Shown here piece after piece: positions 6,265-11,107 of a DNA stretch of 11,107 nucleotides; the first letter of the stretch is position 1; each line of letters opens with the position of its first letter. Both the position numbers and the translations under genes were made by a program. The notes under the pieces are model-generated. The model did not search any database, was not told the DNA's origin, and worked only from the letters and a program-made list of their open reading frames with translations. The stretch covers positions 1-11,107 of the forward strand of contig JALHSW010000268.1 in the NCBI GenBank assembly GCA_022865365.1. Direction: 5' to 3'. The stretch comes from Acidimicrobiia bacterium (lineage in GTDB: Bacteria > Actinomycetota > Acidimicrobiia > IMCC26256 > PALSA-555).

Positions 6265-7086
6265 GTGCGCTTTGGTCTTGATCTCGCGCAGCAGCGCATG
6301 CGGTTCGACGAGCTGGTCGGGCGGGCGCGCTTCGCCGACGAGGCCGGCTTCGACGGCATCTGGGGCTTCGATCACTTCCAGCCCATGTACGGCGAGGGTC
6401 CGGGCGAGTGCTTCGAGGGGAACACGACGCTTGCCGCGCTGAGCGGGCACACCTCACGGGCGCGTCTTGGTCTGCTCGTGACCGGGATGACGTATCGACA
6501 CCCGGCGGTGTTCGCGGCCGAGGCGATCACGATCGACCATGCGTCGGGCGGGCGCTTCGAGCTCGCCTACGGCGCGGCGTGGTTCGACCACGAGCACCGG
6601 GCGCTCGGGATCCCGTTCCCGCCCACTGGCGATCGGATCGATGCGTTCGAGGAGGCCGTGCAGATCGTGCGCGGGCTGCTCACGACCGACGGCTTCACGT
6701 TCGAAGGCCGGCACTTCCAGGTGCAGGACGCGACGCTACGTCCGCGGCCGGTGCAGCAACCGCACCCGCCGCTCTGGATCGGTGCGTCGGGTGAACGACG
6801 CACGATGCCCATCGCCGCGAAGTACGCCGATGTGTGGCACTGCTACGGCCCGGTCGAGGTGCTCGAGCCGAAGTCGGAGCGCATCTCGGGGCACGCCGAA
6901 GCCGCGGGGCGCGATCCGGCGACGATCCTGCGGGCGTCGTCGCTCTCACTCGACGGCGACTGGGAGGAGGTCGCGCGCACGATCGACGGATGGCGCGACG
7001 CAGGCTTCGGGTACCTCGTCTGCGGCTGGCCCGGAGAGGGCCGGGGACGCGTCGAGGAGTTCGTCGAGCGCTTCCTTCGTTCCTAA
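6265..7086 (+). CDS. LLM-class flavin/F420-dependent oxidoreductase
   Basis: This is a luciferase-like monooxygenase-fold (TIM barrel) protein of 273 residues. It starts M-R-F-G-L-D-L and continues with the usual A-R-F-A-D-E-A-G-F-D-G-I-W-G-F-D-H-F in the first barrel strands. The family core T-S-R-A-R-L-G-L-L-V-T-G-M-T-Y-R-H-P (about 63-80), the D-H-A-S-G-G-R-F-E-L-A-Y-G-A-A-W stretch, and L-R-P-R-P-V-Q-Q-P-H-P-P-L-W-I-G-A-S-G-E are all present. In actinobacteria such proteins commonly use coenzyme F420, and the sequence resembles those more than FMN-type luciferases; cofactor and substrate remain inferred. The GTG at 6265 is supported by the TACACT box 6 nt upstream. It converges on the NIPSNAP-like gene with only 14 bases between stops. 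Confidence 0.9.
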   Translation: MRFGLDLAQQRMRFDELVGRARFADEAGFDGIWGFDHFQPMYGEGPGECFEGNTTLAALSGHTSRARLGLLVTGMTYRHPAVFAAEAITIDHASGGRFELAYGAAWFDHEHRALGIPFPPTGDRIDAFEEAVQIVRGLLTTDGFTFEGRHFQVQDATLRPRPVQQPHPPLWIGASGERRTMPIAAKYADVWHCYGPVEVLEPKSERISGHAEAAGRDPATILRASSLSLDGDWEEVARTIDGWRDAGFGYLVCGWPGEGRGRVEEFVERFLRS

Positions 7087-7112
7087 GAGAGCGGGCGTTC
7101 CTAAGAGAGCGG
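7078..7112. repeat. 17-bp direct repeat at convergent stops
   Basis: CGTTCCTAAGAGAGCGG occurs at 7078-7094 and again at 7096-7112, an 18-base period. Copy 1 supplies the TAA stop of the plus-strand LLM gene (7084-7086) and copy 2 the TAG stop of the minus-strand gene (CTA at 7101-7103). A tandem duplication is the simplest explanation. Confidence 0.85.
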
Positions 7113-7811
7113 CGACCAGCTGGTCGTGCGCAGGAGGCGGCTCTCCCAGTCGTCGCGCACCTCGAGCGCATCGTGCATCCACGTCCCGGGCGCCCGGTGC
7201 TCGGCGGGGATCTCGGTGTACAGCAACCCGAGCAGGCGCTTCGGCTCGGTGACGCGCTGCCACAGCACGACCTCCGCTCGGCGGCCGGTGCCGAAGGCGG
7301 TCTGCCACACGCTGAGCAGCTCCAGCATCGACCGTCCTCCGTGGCGCCCTTCGGCGAGGCTCGGCGCGTACTGGTCGTGGGCCTTCTGCAGGTAGTCGTC
7401 GAGCATGCCCTCGTGCGGCCACGCCGTGTCTTCCATGAAGAGGGTGAGCTCGTGGTCGGCGGGCTCGGTGGGCACCGCGTCGAGATCCTCGACGGGGGCG
7501 CTCGCCCACGGCACCGGGAGCATCACCTTGGCGTACACCCCGTGACGGAGCTGATCGGTGTCGCGCGCCCACGACCGCAGGTCGCCCTGCTGCACGCGGT
7601 CCGCGACACGACCCCACGCTGCTCCGTCGCGCGCTGCGGTCACGGTGACGACCGTGTACGCGCGCCCTGATCCGTGTGCCAGGTGCATGAAGTAGAGGAG
7701 GCGGGCATCGTCACCCTTGGCGAGCTCTCCCAACCAGGCTTCGCGGTATGCCGTCTCGAACGCGTCCTCGTGCGCGCCGCGCACCTGATGCACTTCGTGG
7801 ATCAGGAGCAC
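7101..7811 (-). CDS. NIPSNAP-like / dimeric alpha-beta barrel protein, 236 aa
   Basis: The product is a cytoplasmic protein of 236 residues that looks like two ferredoxin-like (dimeric alpha/beta-barrel, NIPSNAP-type) halves. Half one, about 1-100, begins L-L-I-H-E-V-H-Q-V and has Y-F-M-H-L-A-H-G-S-G-R-A-Y-T-V-V-T-V-T. Half two, from about 118, begins D-H-E-L-T-L-F-M-E-D-T-A-W-P-H-E and has A-E-V-V-L-W-Q-R-V-T-E. The fold call is moderate and rests on pattern rather than on a recognised signature. The GTG at 7811 is one base past the selenoprotein stop and has GAAGGGG about 6 nt upstream; longer upstream extensions only shadow the selenoprotein gene. As the last gene of the selenoprotein operon it probably acts in the same pathway, but no catalytic residue or substrate can be named. 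Confidence 0.82.
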   Translation of the reverse strand: MLLIHEVHQVRGAHEDAFETAYREAWLGELAKGDDARLLYFMHLAHGSGRAYTVVTVTAARDGAAWGRVADRVQQGDLRSWARDTDQLRHGVYAKVMLPVPWASAPVEDLDAVPTEPADHELTLFMEDTAWPHEGMLDDYLQKAHDQYAPSLAEGRHGGRSMLELLSVWQTAFGTGRRAEVVLWQRVTEPKRLLGLLYTEIPAEHRAPGTWMHDALEVRDDWESRLLRTTSWSPLS

Positions 7812-7812
7812 G

Positions 7813-8391
7813 TCACGCCCCTTCGTCGGTCGGTGCCGCGATCGTCGGTGCCGCGATCGTCGGGGAGGTGATCGTCGGGGAGGTGATCGCGGCGAGGATC
7901 TGATCGACGGCGTCGTCGGCGAGGGTCCGCAGCTCGTCGTCGGTCCGGTCCTGGATGGGATGGGGCACGAACACCCGCGCGGGGTCGGCGCCGAGCGCGC
8001 TCGCCTGCGCGTCGGCCGCCTCGATGAACTCGCTGGATGCCACGAACACGCTCGGCACGCCCAGTCCCTCCAGGTTGACGATGTCGTGCACACTGCACGA
8101 CGTGCACGAGCCTCAGTCGGCGAGTGCTTCGATCACGACGTCGCACTGCTTGGCGATCTCGTGACGCAGGTCGATGGGTGCGACCTTGGTGAACGTGGGC
8201 TTGACGAACCGTTGGACCCGCAGGCCGCGTTCCTCGAGGCGGTGCTGCACCCGATCGAGGAACACGTCGCCACGCGCCTTGCTGATGTCGAGGAGGCCGA
8301 CGGTCGTGCCCTCGAGTGACACCGGACGGGCGATGCGCTCGCGAGTCGTGGCCGCGAGCTCACCGGTCGGGTCGAGGAGCGTTCGGCTCAT
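7813..8391 (-). CDS. UGSC-family selenoprotein (in-frame TGA = Sec)
   Basis: This is one gene of 192 residues interrupted by an in-frame TGA at 8113-8115, read here as selenocysteine (U93). The sequence runs D-V-V-I-E-A-L-A-D-U93-G-S-C96-T-S-C99-S-V-H-D and continues seamlessly into V-N-L-E-G-L-G-V-P-S-V-F-V-A-S-S-E-F. The redox motif U-G-S-C is the hallmark of the UGSC family, whose members carry Sec or Cys there; their reaction is not known, but a thiol/selenol oxidoreductase role is likely. Residues about 25-92 look like an alpha/beta domain (V-G-L-L-D-I-S-K; F-T-K-V-A-P). A SECIS-like hairpin follows the UGA. The downstream half has no Shine-Dalgarno and would start mid-domain, which argues against two genes. 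ATG 8391 has GGAGGT 6 nt upstream and overlaps the preceding short ORF by four bases. The C-terminus ends in pentapeptide repeats. A sequencing error or pseudogene is the alternative. Confidence 0.9.
7828..7887 (-). repeat. Four 15-bp repeats encoding the selenoprotein C-terminus
   Basis: On the minus strand ATCACCTCCCCGACG occurs twice (7873-7887, 7858-7872), then ATCGCGGCACCGACG (7843-7857) and a copy with one base changed (7828-7842). They encode I-T-S-P-T, I-T-S-P-T, I-A-A-P-T, I-A-A-P-T, a Thr/Pro-rich, probably extended tail. Two nested duplications would explain the pairwise identity. Confidence 0.9.
8083..8101 (-). promoter_or_regulatory. Bacterial SECIS-like hairpin
   Basis: In the mRNA GUCGUGCA-GUG-UGCACGAC forms a perfect 8-bp stem with a 3-nt loop. 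It begins 12 nt after the UGA (11-nt spacer), and the loop is at +20 to +22, inside the 16-37 nt window and with G first in the loop, as bacterial SECIS elements require. The best-studied one, E. coli fdhF, also has an 11-nt spacer and a similar G-C-A/U-G-C apex. A competing 7-bp pairing (UCGUGCA with UGCACGA, 12-nt loop) is possible. The hairpin encodes T97 to D103, so it is also under protein-level constraint. Confidence 0.8.
8113..8115 (-). other. Selenocysteine codon (TGA)
   Basis: This TGA lies between the codons for D92 and G94 of the UGSC-family protein. A SelB-bound Sec-tRNA would decode it with the help of the hairpin that starts 11 nt later. No selA, selB, selC or selD gene is in the window, so the decoding machinery must be encoded elsewhere. 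Confidence 0.85.
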
Positions 8392-8480
8392 GACACCACC
8401 TCCACGTACTCGGGGATGCTGGACTCGGGGATGCCGGACTCAGGGATGCCGGACTCAGGGATGCCGGACTCAGGATCCAT
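8388..8480 (-). CDS. Possible 30-aa repeat-coding ORF coupled to the selenoprotein gene
   Basis: This short ORF reads M-D-P-E-S-G-I-P-E-S-G-I-P-E-S-G-I-P-E-S, then S-I-P-E-Y-V-E-V-V-S. Its TGA overlaps the selenoprotein ATG (ATGA), and the selenoprotein Shine-Dalgarno lies within its last codons, so its translation could feed ribosomes into that start. It begins 7 nt after the stop of the thioredoxin-fusion gene. Against it: the ATG has no Shine-Dalgarno, and the sequence is mostly a 15-bp tandem repeat that any slippage event would make open in a suitable frame. I cannot tell a real peptide from a spacer. Confidence 0.35.
   Translation of the reverse strand: MDPESGIPESGIPESGIPESSIPEYVEVVS
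8415..8474 (-). repeat. Four 15-bp tandem repeats ahead of the selenoprotein gene
   Basis: CCTGAGTCCGGCATC occurs three times (8460-8474, 8445-8459, 8430-8444) and CCCGAGTCCAGCATC once (8415-8429) on the minus strand, with a degenerate part-copy to about 8407. They fill nearly all of the space between the thioredoxin-fusion stop and the selenoprotein Shine-Dalgarno. In the frame shared by both flanking genes the identical units each contain TGA. Confidence 0.92.
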
Positions 8481-8487
8481 ATTGTGC

Positions 8488-9921
8488 TCAGGTCGCGATC
8501 GGTCGGGTGACGGGGTCACTGCCGGTTGCGCCACTCAGCCATCCGCCGATGATGGCCGAGAACAGACCCGCGCCACCACCGACGTGGACGACGAGGAGGC
8601 CGCCGTCGCGGAACTTCGGGAGCGTGGTGTCGGCAAAGGCCTCCGGCATGCCCTCGGTGATCCCGTCGGCGCCTCGGACGAACTCGCGGCCCGCGACCTG
8701 GAGACGCTCGCCGAGCGCGTCGAGCAGGTGGGCGCGGTCCCACCCCGCTTCGGCGAAGACCCGGGAGTGCTCGGGAGACACCACCAGCATCGCATCGATG
8801 CCGACGACGATCTTCGGGTGGGCCACGGTGCGGAGACACGCGGCGAAGCTGGCGACCAAGGATTCGGGAGTGCGGGAGAGCTGGTCGACGATCACGCGCG
8901 GCCCTTCGCCCGTGAACAACGTGACCGTCGAGTCCTCGGCGTCGTAGCCGCGCGATACGTGCAGCGGCTCCCATGGTGAACCGGCTTCGTCCTCGGCGAA
9001 GCAGAACGTGTACTTCGCAGGACTGCCCTGGGTCGCCCGGTCGACGCCGCCGGGACGCCCGCCGCCGACGTTGCGGATCACGAGCTGGAGCGCACGGCCG
9101 ATCGTGGCGTTGGCGCGGTTGCCCTGGCCGAGCGCGTTGCCGCGTGAGTTCATGCCGATGGCGCGCGCCACCGGACCGTTCACGACGACGACGGGTCCGA
9201 CGGGCATCGTCGTGGCCAGCACGCCGTGGATGTTGAACTCGTCGGTGCAGGCCGCCTCGACCGCGGCGAGCACGACGGGGAGATACTCCGGTCGGCAGCC
9301 GGCGAGCACCGCGTTGATCGCAACCTTCTCGACCGTGCAGTCGACGAGATCGGGTGGCACGTTCGCGACGACCTCGGCCGGGTCACGGGTGGTGCCGGTG
9401 AGCATGCGTCCCACTCGCTCGGGGGTAGGTGGCACGAGCGGCAGGCCATCGCTCCAGCCGCGTTCGAACATCGCCTCGATGTCGTCTTCGCTCTCGCCGA
9501 GCTCGACCCGCCGCGACTGCAGCTGTGCACCCCCTGCGGCTGCCGTGCGTGCCGCCACGAGGTCGGGGTCCTGGGTGCGTGAGCCACACCCGGGGCGGTG
9601 CGGCGGGAGGCCTTCGCCGAGCCCCGTTCTCCCGGTGAACGCCTCCCACTGCTCGCGACTCCATCCGACGGTCCGTGCGACCTCGCGACCGTTCTCGATG
9701 CGCAGCAGCGTCGGGACCGTGTCGAGGTCGAGCGCGAACGACACCGTCAGGTCGGTGTCGTCGATGGCGTCGATGCCATCGGGGAACGTCGGGTCGTCCT
9801 GGGTGAAGACCGTGAGCGCCGTGGTGGGATCCGCCCCGAGCTCGGCGAGCACGGGGACGACGAGCGTGCACGTCGGGCAGTCGCGCTTGACGATCGCGAC
9901 GAGCCCGTCGGGCAGGGTCAT
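8488..9921 (-). CDS. Thioredoxin-domain protein fused to a large uncharacterised domain (UGSC-operon partner)
   Basis: The product has 477 residues in two parts. Residues 1-100 are a thioredoxin fold: L-V-A-I-V-K-R-D-C15-P-T-C18 in the active-site position and T-V-P70-T-L-L-R-I-E-N-G as the cis-Pro strand. From about 146 a large domain starts with D-I-E-A-M-F-E-R-G-W-S-D-G-L-P-L-V-P-P-T-P-E-R-V, includes C195, C209 and C225, a G/N-rich stretch (I-G-M-N-S-R-G-N-A-L-G-Q-G-N-R) and a C-terminal glycine run. I know G-W-S-D-G-L-P type sequences as widespread but functionally uncharacterised. Between the two lies G-C112-G-S, faintly reminiscent of the UGSC motif. No signal peptide is seen. ATG 9921 overlaps the serC stop by four bases. 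The thioredoxin domain is a plausible reductant of the Sec/Cys centre in the next gene's product. Confidence 0.88.
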   Translation of the reverse strand: MTLPDGLVAIVKRDCPTCTLVVPVLAELGADPTTALTVFTQDDPTFPDGIDAIDDTDLTVSFALDLDTVPTLLRIENGREVARTVGWSREQWEAFTGRTGLGEGLPPHRPGCGSRTQDPDLVAARTAAAGGAQLQSRRVELGESEDDIEAMFERGWSDGLPLVPPTPERVGRMLTGTTRDPAEVVANVPPDLVDCTVEKVAINAVLAGCRPEYLPVVLAAVEAACTDEFNIHGVLATTMPVGPVVVVNGPVARAIGMNSRGNALGQGNRANATIGRALQLVIRNVGGGRPGGVDRATQGSPAKYTFCFAEDEAGSPWEPLHVSRGYDAEDSTVTLFTGEGPRVIVDQLSRTPESLVASFAACLRTVAHPKIVVGIDAMLVVSPEHSRVFAEAGWDRAHLLDALGERLQVAGREFVRGADGITEGMPEAFADTTLPKFRDGGLLVVHVGGGAGLFSAIIGGWLSGATGSDPVTRPIAT

Positions 9922-11075
9922 GACTCGAGGCCCCCGGCGATGTGCTCGATGATGTGGTCGATCGCCCGGGTGAGCGTCGCGACGTCATCGGGCTCGATTG
10001 CCGGGAACAGCGCGATGCGGAGCTGGTTACGCCCGAGCTTGCGGTACGACTCGGTGTCGACGATGCCGTTTGCCCGCAGCACGCTCGCGAGCTCGTTGGC
10101 GTCGACGCCCTCGAAGTCGATCGTCGCGCTCACGTGGCTGCGCTCCGACGGCTTCGCGACGAACGGCGTGGCGTACTCGCTCGCCTCGGCCCAGCCGTAC
10201 AGGATCTCGGCCGAGCGATCGCACCGAGACGCCGCCCATTCCAACCCGCCCTGCTCGTTCATCCACTCGACGGTGTCGGTGAGCAGGAAGAGCGTGGCGA
10301 GCGATGGCGTGTTGTACGTCTGGTCGAGGCGGCTGTTCTCGAGCGCGATGGCGAGATCGAGCGACGGGGGGCACCAACGTCCCGACGCCGTGATGCGCTC
10401 GATCCGCTCGATGCCGGCCGGTGAGCAGCAGGCGAGCCAGAGACCCCCTTCGGAGGCGAGCGCCTTCTGCGGTGCGAAGTAGTACACGTCGAACTGGGTG
10501 GGATCGATCCGCAGTCCGGCCGCGGCCGACGTGGCGTCGACGAGGACGAGACCGTCGGCACCGTCGGGGCGCGCGGTCCCGGGGCGGACGATGTCGGTCA
10601 TCACGCCGGTCGACGTCTCGTTGTGGGTGAGTGCGTAGGTGTCGACCGACGCGTCGACGACCGGATCCGGGTGCGTGCCGGGCTCGGAGTCGATCACGAT
10701 GGGATCGTCGAGGTGGGGCGCAGCCCGGGTGACTGCGGCGAACTTCGAGGAGAACTCACCGAAGGCGAGGTGCTCGCTGCGTCGCTCGATCAGGCCGAAC
10801 GCTGCCGCGTCCCAGAAGCTGGTTGTCCCACCGTTGCCGAGGAGCACCTCGTAGCCGTCGGGGAGCGCGAACAGCGTGGAGAGGCCCTCCCGGGCGCGGC
10901 GCACGACGTCGCGGACGCCTTCGCGCCGGTGGCTGGTGCCGAGGTACCCGCCGGCGGCGTCGGCGAGGCGTGCGACCGCCTCGGGTCGGACCTTCGACGG
11001 GCCCGAGCCGAAACGCCCGTCGCCCGGACGCAGCTCGGGCGGGAGGACAGTCGCGGTCCGGTTCTCGGCTCCCAT
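9918..11075 (-). CDS. serC: Phosphoserine aminotransferase, actinobacterial type
   Basis: This is a PLP-dependent class V aminotransferase of 385 residues that makes 3-phosphoserine from 3-phosphohydroxypyruvate and glutamate in serine biosynthesis. It follows the mycobacterial SerC sequence closely from D-G-R-F-G-S-G-P-S-K-V-R (about 19-30) through L-G-N-G-G-T-T-S-F-W-D-A-A-A-F-G, H-N-E-T-S-T-G-V, and D-V-Y-Y-F-A-P-Q-K204-A-L-A-S, where K204 is the Schiff-base lysine, to K-L-G-R-N-Q-L-R-I-A. Length is normal. The ATG at 11075 is supported by a TAGGCT box 8 nt upstream (leaderless style). It is the first visible gene of the operon and overlaps the thioredoxin-fusion gene by four bases. Serine is also the precursor of the Sec residue (on tRNA-Sec), but nothing shows this is why they are linked. 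Confidence 0.95.
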   Translation of the reverse strand: MGAENRTATVLPPELRPGDGRFGSGPSKVRPEAVARLADAAGGYLGTSHRREGVRDVVRRAREGLSTLFALPDGYEVLLGNGGTTSFWDAAAFGLIERRSEHLAFGEFSSKFAAVTRAAPHLDDPIVIDSEPGTHPDPVVDASVDTYALTHNETSTGVMTDIVRPGTARPDGADGLVLVDATSAAAGLRIDPTQFDVYYFAPQKALASEGGLWLACCSPAGIERIERITASGRWCPPSLDLAIALENSRLDQTYNTPSLATLFLLTDTVEWMNEQGGLEWAASRCDRSAEILYGWAEASEYATPFVAKPSERSHVSATIDFEGVDANELASVLRANGIVDTESYRKLGRNQLRIALFPAIEPDDVATLTRAIDHIIEHIAGGLES

Positions 11076-11083
11076 CAGGGGCG

Positions 11084-11089
11084 AGCCTA
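11084..11089 (-). promoter_or_regulatory. Putative leaderless -10 box of serC operon
   Basis: TAGGCT on the minus strand ends 8 nt before the serC ATG at 11075, with no Shine-Dalgarno between them. The window ends 18 bases further on, so no -35 region can be judged. Confidence 0.45.
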
Positions 11090-11107
11090 CCGGGGGGTCT
11101 TCAGACG

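Noticed and set aside
7813..8091. A separate gene starting GTG at 8091, downstream of the TGA
   Set aside because: It would begin after the first Cys residues of the motif, inside the SECIS hairpin, without a Shine-Dalgarno and lacking the N-terminal half of the domain; the Sec readthrough explains it better.
8407..8474. CRISPR-like array
   Set aside because: The 15-bp units are contiguous with no spacers, so this is a simple tandem repeat.
8416..8979. Plus-strand open frame with M-P-D-S-G repeats
   Set aside because: It is the antisense reading of the 15-bp repeat array and then of the thioredoxin-fusion gene.

Overview
The window is GC-rich, densely coded bacterial DNA. It most likely comes from an actinobacterium, possibly an Acidimicrobiia-like lineage. 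The evidence is a mycobacterial-type SerC, a mycothiol-dependent MscR-type dehydrogenase, an F420-type LLM-class oxidoreductase, and several starts with a TANNNT box 6-8 bases upstream and no Shine-Dalgarno (leaderless style). The lineage is inference. No rRNA, tRNA, CRISPR array or mobile element is visible.

Layout. (1) Bases 1-582: 3' part of a nitroreductase (+). (2) 599-2727 (-): an operon of an MscR-like formaldehyde/S-nitrosomycothiol dehydrogenase, an MBL-fold hydrolase (4-base overlap) and a UspA protein. (3) 2785-3366 (+): an unrecognised 193-aa protein, divergent from mscR. (4) 3388-5132 (-): a MarR regulator translationally coupled to an MFS exporter, with a palindrome just upstream of marR. 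(5) 5378-6154 (-): a membrane-anchored, His- and Cys-rich extracytoplasmic protein of unknown function. (6) 6265-7086 (+): an LLM-class oxidoreductase. (7) 7101-11075 (-): a tightly packed operon of serC, a thioredoxin-fused protein, a short repeat-coding ORF, a UGSC-family selenoprotein and a NIPSNAP-like protein.

The most notable item is the selenoprotein. Two apparent open frames (8113-8391 and 7813-8091, both -) are one gene interrupted by an in-frame TGA at 8113-8115. Reading it as selenocysteine gives the motif U-G-S-C-T-S-C-S. Exactly 11 nt after the UGA lies a perfect 8-bp hairpin with a G-U-G loop, the spacing and shape of a bacterial SECIS element. Ordinary gene calling would split or truncate this gene. 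Its upstream neighbour carries a thioredoxin CPTC domain, so the operon looks like a thiol/selenol redox system whose substrate is unknown. Pentapeptide-coding 15-bp tandem repeats flank the selenoprotein, one set in a short ORF in front of it and one at its C-terminus.

The other genes fit stress and detoxification: formaldehyde/nitrosothiol handling by the mycothiol pathway, drug or metabolite efflux under MarR control, and flavin/F420 redox chemistry.
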